Shown: positions 1-8,665, counted from the stretch's first letter. The stretch: 19,019 nucleotides of DNA from Caryophanales bacterium UBA7581 (GCA_002477825.1 DLKT01000032.1:1-19019); one strand, 5' to 3'. Numbers and translations: made by a program. Notes: generated from the letters alone by a model not told the origin.

Positions 1-23
1 TCCAAAAAATTAATGCTAACTTT

Positions 24-482
24 TTAGTTGATATTCAATTCTAATAAACTTTCCCATGCATTCTTGTATTTGTCAATGTCTTCTATTGCAAACACTCTCA
101 TATTATTATCGTTATGTTTTTGTCCTTTTTTTCCTGGTGTATTTAGCCACTTCAAATGTTCTTCTCTTATAGTTTTACAAACAATTCCGCTAGGAATAAT
201 ATAGTAATCCGGTTGTTCTTGGTCATTTAATTTAACAAAAATATAGAACATATTCTTATCTTCATATTGCTCAGCTTTTTTGTTTAATCTCCATCTAACC
301 TTTTCTTCAGAAGTCGTTTTAACTTGGATACTTATTAGACTTTTACTTTTTTGATGCATTGCTAGTAAATCAAAAAATGGTGTATTTTTCATAGGTACCG
401 CTACACTAAAACCGCGTCTTTCTAATTCTGCCGCGACAAAATATTCTCCGCAATTACCTATACTTATAAAATTCTTTCTCAT
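24..482 (-). CDS. Predicted PD-(D/E)XK nuclease-like protein
   Basis: A 152-residue soluble protein with a restriction-endonuclease-like fold signature. The N-terminal helix carries GEYFVAAEL (residues 12-20, E13), followed by FFDLLA (D38) and a QVKTT strand (residues 53-57, K55). The order E...D...(Q)xK is the usual PD-(D/E)XK active-site pattern. Length and layout suit small stand-alone proteins of this superfamily, which often cleave or repair DNA; the substrate here is unknown. The start is supported by an AAAGGAGAG ribosome binding site just upstream, and a TATAAT box lies about 20 nt before the ATG. The gene is divergent from the first surface-protein gene, and its left neighbour is outside the window. 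I see no methyltransferase partner. The family assignment rests on motifs only, and the specific function is unassigned. Confidence 0.6.
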   Translation of the reverse strand: MRKNFISIGNCGEYFVAAELERRGFSVAVPMKNTPFFDLLAMHQKSKSLISIQVKTTSEEKVRWRLNKKAEQYEDKNMFYIFVKLNDQEQPDYYIIPSGIVCKTIREEHLKWLNTPGKKGQKHNDNNMRVFAIEDIDKYKNAWESLLELNIN

Positions 483-502
483 AAATTCTCTCCTTTACCC
501 AT

Positions 503-508
503 ATTATA
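503..508 (-). promoter_or_regulatory. -10 box for the nuclease-like gene
   Basis: A perfect TATAAT is present on the minus strand, 20 nt upstream of the ATG at 482 and preceded by TG one base away (TGTATAAT). No convincing -35 is visible at 16-18 bp spacing, so it may work as an extended or -10-led promoter. Confidence 0.45.
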
Positions 509-560
509 CAATCATTTTTATTTAACTTAGACTTCTTTCTATTTTTTAAGAAATTTCTTC

Positions 561-694
561 TTTAAGTTAAATAATAAAGGAGGAAAAAAGAAAATATGAA
601 AGGTTTATTCAAGAGGCTTTCAATACTTACTGCTTCTTTAGCAATGGTGTTTGGAGTCGGCCTAGTAAACAATGAGAAGAAGAATGCGAAAGCT
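561..694 (+). repeat. Shared 5' cassette, copy 1 (leader, RBS, signal peptide)
   Basis: The stretch from about 35 nt before the start through the signal-peptide coding region is nearly identical at all three surface-protein genes. Copies 1 and 3 differ by about one base across the non-coding part. All three use AAAGGAGG followed by the same A-rich 12-nt spacer to the ATG, which is longer than normal. Similarity stops abruptly upstream and just after the signal peptide, as expected for a cassette kept alike by duplication or gene conversion. Confidence 0.85.
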
Positions 695-3664
695 GATGGA
701 GAATCAACTTATTCGTACACATTTTCTACAAAAACATTTACAGCAAATGAAACCCAAAATCTTAGCGATATTGATTGGACACTAGCAGGAGATGGTGCAT
801 ATTGGGGATATGATGGGACAAAAGGGCAACAATTTGGCTCTGGTAGTAGTCCATACAAACAAATGACTTTAACTACTAACGGAATTAGTGGTAATATTAG
901 TGAAATTGTTGTTAATACGTCAGGAGCAAAAAGTATTTCCGCAACTATAAGTTGCAGCATTGGTGGCACTGCATTTGGAACACAAAAGCAAACAATTAGT
1001 ACAACCAATACCCCATATACATTTACCAGCACTACTACTATTAGTGGAGAAATTGTATTGTCTTGGGCGCAAACTAGTTCAAAAGCACTTTATGTTAAAT
1101 CAATTTCTGTAAAATATTCTATTGATACTACCGCTCCCTCTATTTCAATCAATGAAGGAGCACAAGAAATTCAACCTGATGAAAGTGTGACTTTTACTAC
1201 CACAATTAAAAATGTTGATCCATTGCCAACAGTTACTTGGAGTACTGATACAGAAGATTATGGAACAATTAATCAAAATGGTACATTTAAAGCTACTGCT
1301 AAAGGAGAAGTAACTATTACTGCTACTATGACAGTGGATGGAAAGGAATATAGTGCTACAGTAAAAGTAGTTATTAAACTAAAACCTGTTATTAGTGAAG
1401 TTACAATTAGTGACTTAATGACTAAGACTGCCGCTGATAATACAGTCATTAAAGTTAAAGGTAAAGTTGCTAATATTATTAATACAAGTTATGGTAACTT
1501 TGATTTAATCGATCTTAATGATTCTACTAAAAAGATTTTTGTTTATGGTGCTACTACTGATACAAAAAAATTAACATTAACCGATTCCGAAAATGGTTAC
1601 TATACAGGTAGTTGGCAATCAGGAAAAAATTTCAATAATGCTTGTGTTGCTGATGATATTATCACAATGTATGCTGTCTTAACCATTCATAATAGTACAC
1701 CACAAATTCAAGGTGTCATTGTAGACGTAGAAAAACCAACAGAAGCTATTACTTTAAGTGATACGTCTGTAATTATGAAAAATGGCGCTAGTAAAACCCT
1801 TACCGCTACCTTAACAGGTTTAACCGGTAGTGTTACTTGGGCTTCTAGCGATACCAATGTTGCTGATATTTCTGAAGATGGTGTTATCACAACCAAAGCT
1901 GCTGGTAATACGACCATTACTGCAACTCTTGGCTCAATCACTGCTAACTGCTATGTTGGTGTTACTGATAACTTAGGTAGTGTAGATGAACCATTTACTG
2001 TTGCTGATGCAATTTATGCTGCTATCGCAGGTAATGGCTTAGTCTCTACTGAAAAATATTATATTAAAGGTATTATTGCCGACTATACTCCAGACTCCGA
2101 CGATGTCTCTCGATATGGAAATATCATTTTCGACATCAGTGATGATGGAACTACTGATAAAGTATTTAAAGCTTTCCAAGTTAACTACTTAAATGGTGAT
2201 AAATTCACCTCTACTGATCAAGTGGCCATAGGTGATACTGTTGTCTTATATGGTGCCGTTATGAACTACCAAAACACCACTCCTGAAACTGAAGAAAAAG
2301 GTGCTGCTTATGTTTATTCACATACTGCGAAAGCAACAAGAACTTTAGAAAGCCTTTCTTTATCTGGAACGCTTACTAAAACTGAGTACACAACGGATGA
2401 TACTTTCTCTCCAAATGGTTTAACAATTACCGCTAACTATAGTGATAATACAACAGAAGATGTTACCAACAATGTAACTTGGACAGCATTAACTGCAGGT
2501 ATGACTTCTATTACTGGTAGCTATGAAGGTTTGACCATTGAAGTTACTGGAATTACAGTTACTGAAGCCGCTAGTACAAGCAATCTAGTTATTAAAAAAG
2601 ATGTTGAGACAATTTATGCTAATGAAACTGGAACGTTAACCTATGATCTTAAAGATAACACAGGAAAAGATATTTCTGGAGAAGTTACTTTAGAAAATTG
2701 GTCCTCTTCTGATACGGATGTTTTTGAATTCCTTGATGCTAAAAATGGTGGTTATCTTGCTTATAAAGCAGGTAACGTTACTATTACATTAATTGTCTAT
2801 GTTGGTCCAACTTACTCAACCTATTATCAAGCTGAATTAGACTTAGAGATTAAAGCCGAACCAACTTATGTTGTTGATAAATTAACAGCAAGTAATTTAG
2901 CTGCTACAGATACTAGCTATGTTGATTTTAAAGATGTTACATCAACTTCTGGAATTAAGTATGCTGGTAAAACTGCAAATGATAACAATAATATTCAATT
3001 AGACTCTGAAAATGGTATTGGTATTATTTCTACAACCGCCAAGAGAATTCTTACTAAAGTTGAAGTTGAATGGAGTTCTACCACTACTGGAACACTTGAT
3101 GTTTATGGCTATAATACAGCATTCAATGATGCAACCGAATTATATAATACAAAAGCTAAAAAATTAGGTTCTCTCACATCTGCTTCTCCATCTCTTGAAA
3201 TTCCAACTGATGAAAAATATGCTTATGTTGGAGTTCGTTCTAATAGTGGAGCAGTAATTATAGCTAGCATTTCCTTCACATGGGATGAAAGTAAAGATGC
3301 AAATGACTTCATTGATATGTGGAATAAAATGCGTGCAGATGGTACAAATGGTATCTGCGATTACTTAAATGGAAAACAAGATTCTAGCGAATTAGATACA
3401 TTACTTGAAATGTATAACACTATGTTAGATGACGCTGATAAGGCAATTGTTAATGATGCCGCTGATGGCGAAAATAATACCATTGGAAACTCCATTCTTT
3501 ACATTGCTGCTTATAAAGCTGCTCATACAAGTAATAATGCAGGGTTGAATAATGCATATCGTGCTGTAACAAACAACATTTCCTTGATTCTTATTATTAG
3601 TGTTATTGGTCTATCTTCTGTTCTTGGATATTATTTCATTCAAAAACGTAGATTAGCAAAATAA
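596..3664 (+). CDS. Large membrane-anchored surface protein, Ig-like/OB-like multidomain
   Basis: A 1022-residue secreted protein. Residues 1-33 form a signal peptide (KRLSILTASLAMVFGVGLV core, likely cleavage after AKA). Then follow a beta-sandwich-like N-terminal domain (about 35-180), a Big_2-type Ig-like domain (about 181-262), an OB-fold-like domain (264-380), a second Big_2 domain (381-457, with VTWASSDTNVADIS), another OB-like domain (458-581, with YYIKGIIAD), a Big_3-like domain (582-658), a further Ig-like domain (659-756), a domain shared with the third surface protein (757-900) and a helical C-terminal domain (901-985). It ends in one membrane segment (about 992-1014) and a QKRRLAK tail. 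There is no LPXTG motif. The protein probably projects from the cell and binds a ligand or host polymer; no catalytic motif is visible. Domain names are by pattern only. Confidence 0.85.
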   Translation: MKGLFKRLSILTASLAMVFGVGLVNNEKKNAKADGESTYSYTFSTKTFTANETQNLSDIDWTLAGDGAYWGYDGTKGQQFGSGSSPYKQMTLTTNGISGNISEIVVNTSGAKSISATISCSIGGTAFGTQKQTISTTNTPYTFTSTTTISGEIVLSWAQTSSKALYVKSISVKYSIDTTAPSISINEGAQEIQPDESVTFTTTIKNVDPLPTVTWSTDTEDYGTINQNGTFKATAKGEVTITATMTVDGKEYSATVKVVIKLKPVISEVTISDLMTKTAADNTVIKVKGKVANIINTSYGNFDLIDLNDSTKKIFVYGATTDTKKLTLTDSENGYYTGSWQSGKNFNNACVADDIITMYAVLTIHNSTPQIQGVIVDVEKPTEAITLSDTSVIMKNGASKTLTATLTGLTGSVTWASSDTNVADISEDGVITTKAAGNTTITATLGSITANCYVGVTDNLGSVDEPFTVADAIYAAIAGNGLVSTEKYYIKGIIADYTPDSDDVSRYGNIIFDISDDGTTDKVFKAFQVNYLNGDKFTSTDQVAIGDTVVLYGAVMNYQNTTPETEEKGAAYVYSHTAKATRTLESLSLSGTLTKTEYTTDDTFSPNGLTITANYSDNTTEDVTNNVTWTALTAGMTSITGSYEGLTIEVTGITVTEAASTSNLVIKKDVETIYANETGTLTYDLKDNTGKDISGEVTLENWSSSDTDVFEFLDAKNGGYLAYKAGNVTITLIVYVGPTYSTYYQAELDLEIKAEPTYVVDKLTASNLAATDTSYVDFKDVTSTSGIKYAGKTANDNNNIQLDSENGIGIISTTAKRILTKVEVEWSSTTTGTLDVYGYNTAFNDATELYNTKAKKLGSLTSASPSLEIPTDEKYAYVGVRSNSGAVIIASISFTWDESKDANDFIDMWNKMRADGTNGICDYLNGKQDSSELDTLLEMYNTMLDDADKAIVNDAADGENNTIGNSILYIAAYKAAHTSNNAGLNNAYRAVTNNISLILIISVIGLSSVLGYYFIQKRRLAK
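2864..3664 (+). repeat. Shared 3' cassette, copy 1
   Basis: This segment encodes residues 757 to the end. It corresponds closely to the 3' part of the leftward surface gene (6687-7520), so the two form an imperfect inverted repeat of about 0.8 kb around the middle surface gene. The last roughly 120 residues (from FIDMW to the C-terminus) are the most alike. The middle gene shares only the general layout of this end. Confidence 0.8.
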
Positions 3665-3689
3665 ATTTCATTTTAGAATCTTTAATCAT

Positions 3690-3726
3690 AAGAACTCTAG
3701 ATTTTAATTCTAGGGTTCTTTTTTTT
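3690..3726 (+). terminator. Intrinsic terminator after surface gene 1
   Basis: A 12-bp stem (AAGAACTCTAGA paired with TCTAGGGTTCTT, one G-T pair) with a 7-nt loop is followed by an uninterrupted T run. It lies 25 nt after the stop codon, so the next surface gene should be transcribed separately. Confidence 0.9.
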
Positions 3727-3807
3727 AAAAAATTTCAACAACTTTTATTGCCATAATAATCTCCAAAATAGCTCGTGCTCTTTAACAAAAACTTAAAGAT
3801 TTTCCTT

Positions 3808-3943
3808 TTTTTATTTAAATACTAAAAGGAGGAAAAAAGAAAATATGAAAGGTTTATTCAAGAGACTTTCAATACTCACTGCTTCTTTAGCAATGGTATT
3901 TGGAGTCGGTCTAGTAAACAGCGAAAAGAAGAATGCGAAAGCA
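3808..3943 (+). repeat. Shared 5' cassette, copy 2
   Basis: Second copy of the leader, RBS and signal-peptide cassette. The non-coding part is slightly more diverged (AAATACTAAAAGGAGG), but the spacer and signal-peptide codons are nearly identical to copies 1 and 3. I find no clear -35/-10 pair in the 118 bp between the preceding terminator region and this gene. Confidence 0.85.
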
Positions 3944-6613
3944 GAAAACGAAAACTATATTTTATTTGATTTTTATGATGAAAATAAAATCAAATCAACA
4001 AATGGAACAAATTTAACTTCTAGTAATGTTTTAAGCTTTGGCAAATTATCAACTGGAGAAGAAATTGACAATACAATTTTATCTACTTTTACACCTACAA
4101 ATACTGTTCAATATGGAAAAAATGGTGGTTTAACATTAGGAGGAAAGAATTCTACTGGCGCAATCAATTTTGTTTTTAATGAAGATTATGCAATTACAAA
4201 AGTAGAATTAATTGGAACTCAATATGATACTGGAACTTTTAAATTAAACTCAAATTCTGCTGAATCTGGTGAACTAAATGCAAAAGGAACAAAATTAGCA
4301 TCAGCAACCAAAGTGATGATATGGAATTTTTCTAGTTCAATAACAACACTAAAATTCGAAACTACTACAAAACGTGCTACTATTTATCAATTAAAATTTT
4401 ATTATGATACTGTTGAACAAAAAGTATTAGAAAAGCTTACCATCTCTGGGACGCTTACAAAGAAAGATTACACAAATGCAGAAAGTTTTGATCCAACAGG
4501 ATTAACTATCAAAGCAAAGTATACAAATAGTGACGTAGAAGAAGACGTTACTAACGAAGTTGAATGGCCCGCTTTAACAGTTGGAATGACATCAATTACC
4601 GGAACATTTGAAGGTGAAACCGTTACAATTGATGGCATTACCGTTTCAGAAGTTGATACAATTTCGTTTGCTAATGATAGTCTTGAAGTATTAACTAATT
4701 CTGAAACCGATTTAAGCTACACTGTAACAGGTAGTAGTGAAATTATTTGGGCTTCTGATAAAGAAGCTGTCGTAACAGTAAAAAATGGAAAATTAAAAGC
4801 CCTATCTGTTGGTAGTGCAACAATTACTGCTACTAAAGGCGCAGAAAAAGCAACCTGTAAAGTATTAGTTACTGATCATGCAGGAACAGAAGCAGATCCT
4901 TATTCCGTAAATGATGCACATATCGCTATTGACTTTGGAAAAACAAGTACCGCTTTTGTTAAAGGAATCGTAAGTGAAAAATCAAGTTTAAGTACTTCTT
5001 ATAAAAATTATGATTATATCAATATTGTAGACAGTGCAAACGATACAACTAAATTCTTACAATTATATAGATTCTTAGATCTTAAAGGCCAAAAATTCTC
5101 TAAAGATTATATTAATAAAGGCGATACCATAGTTGCAACAGGGACATTAACATATTATTCAGACAAAGAAGTTTATGAACTTGCTCAAGGATGCTACTTA
5201 GTCAGTCGAATTGCTAATGAGCTTTCTTTAGATACAATGAAGAAAATCCTTAAGCCAAATGAAACCTTTACTTTAACAGCAACAGCTGGTGGTGAGGTTA
5301 CTTGGTTATCTAGTGATTCAGATGTTGCTTCCGTTGATAATAGTGGTAATGTTACCGCTAAAAAAGATGGTCTTGCAAAAATTACCGCAAATTATAATGG
5401 CGCTAGTGCAGAATGCGTAGTGGCAGTTATTTCGCGTGAAGGTACCTTAGAAGATCCATACACTGTTAACGATGCCAGAAATGCAATTGAGGGTGGAAGC
5501 ACCAAATCTGCATACGTTCAAGGAAAAGTTGTAAGTACGAACAACTATTCTTCTGGTTCTTATTTTAAAGTTTTTATTTCTGATGACGGAACTACAACCA
5601 ATCAATTTGTGCTTTACACCTTCTATGCAGGTGTAAATAAAACCAAATTTACTTCCGATATGCTTGAAAAAGGTGGAACAATTTTGGCCTATGGTAGTCT
5701 ATTAAAATATAATTCTGATTATGAATTAAATGCCGGTTGCTATTTGGTTAAGTATACTCCAAATTTAGCAAATTGCACCTTATCTATTACTCAAATTGCT
5801 GCTGAATATTACAAAGATGATTCAGGAAATTTCGGTTATGCATTTGTAGACAAAAAAGGAAACGAATATACTAATATTGGTTCTAAAACGTGGAGCTCTA
5901 CCTATGAGAATGTCATAATGGTTGATGAGAATACTGGTGAATATGTTGTTATGGGAACCGGTTCTACTACAATTACTCTTACTATTACTGTAAATGGCAC
6001 AAAATATTCTACTTCAATTGATATTGAAGTTAAAGAAACACCTGCTCAAGTTTTATTTGTCCGCTCAGTTAATGCGATTGGAGAAATCACACTTGATAAT
6101 TATAATAGTGCAGAAACTAAAAAAGCTATTCAAGATGCAAAAGACTATTATGATTTAATTGAAGATGAAAGTGTTAAAGAGTTGGAAGAAGTCAAAGCAG
6201 CTAAAGCTAAATTAGATAGTATCGTTGAAACAGCTGATGCTTATACCTTCGTTGGCGATTGGAATTCTTTAAGAGAACTAGGAAATGGCTCTATTTGTGG
6301 ATATTTACAAGGAGAAGATTATGATCTATTAAAAGAACTCCTTGACAGATACGATCAAATGACCGAAGCACAGAAAGCCATCATTGATGCAGAAAAAGAT
6401 GGAGATACTACAATTGGTAATACAATTAGTTATATTAAAGCATACTTAAATGTTCATGGTGATCCAACAAGCACCGGAAACAAAACCAATCAAAATGGCT
6501 TAGCATTAAATTCTTCTAATAACACTTTCTTTGTGTTAGTTATTGGAATTTTAGGATTAGCTTCTATTGTTGGTTATTATTTAGCCAACAAGAAAAAAAT
6601 GTTAACAAAATAA
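3845..6613 (+). CDS. Large membrane-anchored surface protein with duplicated Ig-like/OB-like units
   Basis: A 922-residue paralogue of the preceding protein. The same signal peptide (1-33) leads into a beta-sandwich-like N-terminal domain (34-195) and a Big_3-like domain (196-270). Two tandem units follow, each a Big_2 domain plus an OB-like domain: 271-453 (with DPYSVNDAHIAI and AFVKGIVSE) and 454-640 (with DPYTVNDARNAI and AYVQGKVVS). A further Ig-like domain (641-730) and a helical region (731-885) come next. The helical region contains a lysine- and glutamate-rich segment (about 748-795) and a GNGSICGYLQGEDY stretch related to the helical domain of its neighbours. A membrane helix (about 892-914) and a basic tail end the protein. 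No LPXTG motif or enzyme motif is visible. Its role is probably adhesion or ligand binding at the cell surface (inference). Confidence 0.85.
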   Translation: MKGLFKRLSILTASLAMVFGVGLVNSEKKNAKAENENYILFDFYDENKIKSTNGTNLTSSNVLSFGKLSTGEEIDNTILSTFTPTNTVQYGKNGGLTLGGKNSTGAINFVFNEDYAITKVELIGTQYDTGTFKLNSNSAESGELNAKGTKLASATKVMIWNFSSSITTLKFETTTKRATIYQLKFYYDTVEQKVLEKLTISGTLTKKDYTNAESFDPTGLTIKAKYTNSDVEEDVTNEVEWPALTVGMTSITGTFEGETVTIDGITVSEVDTISFANDSLEVLTNSETDLSYTVTGSSEIIWASDKEAVVTVKNGKLKALSVGSATITATKGAEKATCKVLVTDHAGTEADPYSVNDAHIAIDFGKTSTAFVKGIVSEKSSLSTSYKNYDYINIVDSANDTTKFLQLYRFLDLKGQKFSKDYINKGDTIVATGTLTYYSDKEVYELAQGCYLVSRIANELSLDTMKKILKPNETFTLTATAGGEVTWLSSDSDVASVDNSGNVTAKKDGLAKITANYNGASAECVVAVISREGTLEDPYTVNDARNAIEGGSTKSAYVQGKVVSTNNYSSGSYFKVFISDDGTTTNQFVLYTFYAGVNKTKFTSDMLEKGGTILAYGSLLKYNSDYELNAGCYLVKYTPNLANCTLSITQIAAEYYKDDSGNFGYAFVDKKGNEYTNIGSKTWSSTYENVIMVDENTGEYVVMGTGSTTITLTITVNGTKYSTSIDIEVKETPAQVLFVRSVNAIGEITLDNYNSAETKKAIQDAKDYYDLIEDESVKELEEVKAAKAKLDSIVETADAYTFVGDWNSLRELGNGSICGYLQGEDYDLLKELLDRYDQMTEAQKAIIDAEKDGDTTIGNTISYIKAYLNVHGDPTSTGNKTNQNGLALNSSNNTFFVLVIGILGLASIVGYYLANKKKMLTK

Positions 6614-6630
6614 AAGATTAAAAACACATA

Positions 6631-6665
6631 AAAAGGACTCCAGAAAATCATTCTAGGGTCCTTTT
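6631..6665. terminator. Bidirectional terminator between convergent surface genes
   Basis: AAAAGGACTCCAGAA pairs with TTCTAGGGTCCTTTT (15 positions, one C-A mismatch, one T-G pair) around a 5-nt loop. The A run on one side and T run on the other let it act on both strands. It is visibly related to the terminator at 3690 (shared TTCTAGGGT). Confidence 0.85.
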
Positions 6666-6686
6666 AATATTATATTTTTTTGAAGA

Positions 6687-7520
6687 TTATTTAACTAATC
6701 TACGTTTTTGGATGAAATAATATCCAAGAACAGAAGATAAGCCAATAACACTGATAATGAGAATAAAGGAAATGTTATTTGTTACAGCATGATATGCATT
6801 ATTCATTCCTGCATTATTGCTTGTATGAGCAGCTTTATAAGCGGCAATGTAAAGGATGGTGTTTCCAATAGTATTATTTTCACCATCTGCAGCATCATTA
6901 ATAATTGCTTTATCCGCTGCATCAATTAAAGAAGAATCATTATACATTTCAAGTAATGTATCTAACTCACTAGAATCTTGTGAGCCATTTAAGTAATCAC
7001 AAATACCATTTGTACCATCAGCACGCATTTGGCTCCACATATCAATAAAGGAATTAGCTTCAGAACTAATATCCCATGTAAAGGAAATACTTGCTAAATA
7101 AATAGCACCACTAGTGGAACGAATACCAACAAAAGCATATTTTGTATTTGTTGGGATCTCAAGTGAAGTATCTGTTTTTTTAAGAGTTCCTAATTTTTCT
7201 GCTTTAGTGTTATATAAATCAGAAGCATCATTAAATGCTACATTATAACCATAGACATCAATAGTTCTTGCGGCTGCTGTTTTAGAAGCCCATTCCACTT
7301 CAACTTTAGTGAGAATTCTATTGGCGGTTGTAGAAACAATACCAGAATAACTACCTGTGTTTTTATCTTTATCAGATCTTAATTGGATGTACGTACTACT
7401 ATCCTTTGCACTATTTCCAGCATATTTAATTCCAGATGTAGCAGTAACATCTCTAAAATCAGTATATGTATTGCTTTCGGCAGCTAAATCAGCTGCTGTC
7501 AATTTATCAACAACGTAAGT
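6687..7520 (-). repeat. Shared 3' cassette, copy 2 (inverted)
   Basis: Inverted partner of 2864-3664. It encodes the shared YVVDKLTA...FTWD domain, the helical FIDMW domain and the membrane anchor of the leftward surface protein. The two copies match in protein sequence for long runs, such as TNGICDYLNG and VIGLSSVLGYYFIQKRRL. Confidence 0.8.
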
Positions 7521-8630
7521 TGGTGCTTCCACAATAGCAACAATAATATAAGTTGTCTCAGTAATTTCACCTTCAATATAAGTTGCAGTCAAATGTGCTT
7601 CTGCATTAATTGCTGATGTATCTAAAGACCAAGTAACTTTGTCGGTAACATCAACATAAGATTCATGGCTTGGATCTGATTCAGATAAATAACCAGCAGT
7701 AACTGTTAATCCAGTAGTATCAACACTATCACCAACATAGTAAGTTTTCTTAACATTTTCACCCTCAGTAATCTTAATCTCGGATAGAACTAAATCGGTT
7801 GGTTTTTCTTTCACAATAATAGTAACAGCACTAATTAAACCTTCATAAGTGATTGTAATTGTTTTAGAGCCCACGTCACTCGAGGTAAGAGTATATGGTA
7901 ATTCTGGATCTACAGTATAACCAGTTTCGATTGCCACTTCGGTGTTGTCCTCATATACACCTGTCACTGTAATATCACTTGCTTTGATTGCGTCTCCAAC
8001 GTAATAGAATGTGCTTGTATCAAATCCAGAAACAACGATACGATCTAATTTTTTTTGAGGAGTATCCTCATTAACATAAAAGTCAATCTGGCCAATATCT
8101 AAATTGCCATTAGCACCAGCAAGCATATCAAATTCAATTTTGTAGAATAAATCTGTGGTTGTTTTTGCTGAAACATCCAATGAGATTGTCTTATTTGTTG
8201 CATAATCAGTGAAGGAACCAATTAAAGTAGTTGGTGCTGCTTTTGCATCAGCATAGACATTAATTGCATTTACTTTTGTACACTTTTCGCCAATAGTAAG
8301 ATCAATGCGAGTAATCATTTTATCGATTGCTTTGTTGGTTGTAATTGCTCCTTTAGAAGCAACCTTCTTTTGTCCAAAACGAACGTGTCCCTCCCAGTTA
8401 TTGTTGTTGTTATTACCATTGTCAACTTTTACAGTAAAACCATTTGTCGTGTTATTAAATGTTCCTGTGTAAGATGAATTACCGGCACTATTGTTGGCTG
8501 CAGAAAAAATAGTCTGTTTGTAAATTGTGGCTTCAGCTTTTGCATTCTTCTCATTGTTTACTAGACCGACTCCAAATACCATTGCTAAAGAAGCAGCGAG
8601 TATTGAAAGTCTCTTGAATAAACCTTTCAT
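6687..8630 (-). CDS. Membrane-anchored surface protein, third paralogue
   Basis: A 647-residue protein with the shared signal peptide (1-32, one lysine shorter than its paralogues). It has an N-terminal beta-sandwich-like domain (33-193) containing an asparagine run, then two Big_3-like Ig domains (about 194-275 and 276-366, each with a YYVGD motif). The domain it shares with surface protein 1 follows (368-513), then the helical domain (514-610), one membrane helix (about 617-638) and an RRLVK tail. It lacks the OB-like domains of the other two. It is transcribed towards the middle surface gene from its own promoter. The start is fixed by AAAGGAGG and the conserved 12-nt spacer. Surface location is well supported; the ligand is unknown. 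Confidence 0.85.
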   Translation of the reverse strand: MKGLFKRLSILAASLAMVFGVGLVNNEKNAKAEATIYKQTIFSAANNSAGNSSYTGTFNNTTNGFTVKVDNGNNNNNNWEGHVRFGQKKVASKGAITTNKAIDKMITRIDLTIGEKCTKVNAINVYADAKAAPTTLIGSFTDYATNKTISLDVSAKTTTDLFYKIEFDMLAGANGNLDIGQIDFYVNEDTPQKKLDRIVVSGFDTSTFYYVGDAIKASDITVTGVYEDNTEVAIETGYTVDPELPYTLTSSDVGSKTITITYEGLISAVTIIVKEKPTDLVLSEIKITEGENVKKTYYVGDSVDTTGLTVTAGYLSESDPSHESYVDVTDKVTWSLDTSAINAEAHLTATYIEGEITETTYIIVAIVEAPTYVVDKLTAADLAAESNTYTDFRDVTATSGIKYAGNSAKDSSTYIQLRSDKDKNTGSYSGIVSTTANRILTKVEVEWASKTAAARTIDVYGYNVAFNDASDLYNTKAEKLGTLKKTDTSLEIPTNTKYAFVGIRSTSGAIYLASISFTWDISSEANSFIDMWSQMRADGTNGICDYLNGSQDSSELDTLLEMYNDSSLIDAADKAIINDAADGENNTIGNTILYIAAYKAAHTSNNAGMNNAYHAVTNNISFILIISVIGLSSVLGYYFIQKRRLVK

Positions 8631-8665
8631 ATTTTCTTTTTTCCTCCTTTATTATTTAAATTAAA
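8535..8665 (-). repeat. Shared 5' cassette, copy 3 (inverted)
   Basis: Third copy, inverted relative to copies 1 and 2. Its non-coding part (TTTAATTTAAATAATAAAGG) matches copy 1 with about one change, while its signal-peptide codons are closer to copy 2 (for example AAGAGACTTTC and GGTATTTGGAGTCGGT). This mosaic pattern would fit gene conversion among copies. Confidence 0.85.

Noticed and set aside
709..1941. Open frames on the minus strand inside surface gene 1 (709-1032 and 1708-1941)
   Set aside because: They lie antisense to a clear secreted-protein gene, have threonine/valine-type mirror composition and no ribosome binding sites.
596..8630. Genetic code 4 (TGA as tryptophan)
   Set aside because: All tryptophans seen are TGG and every long gene is intact under the standard code.
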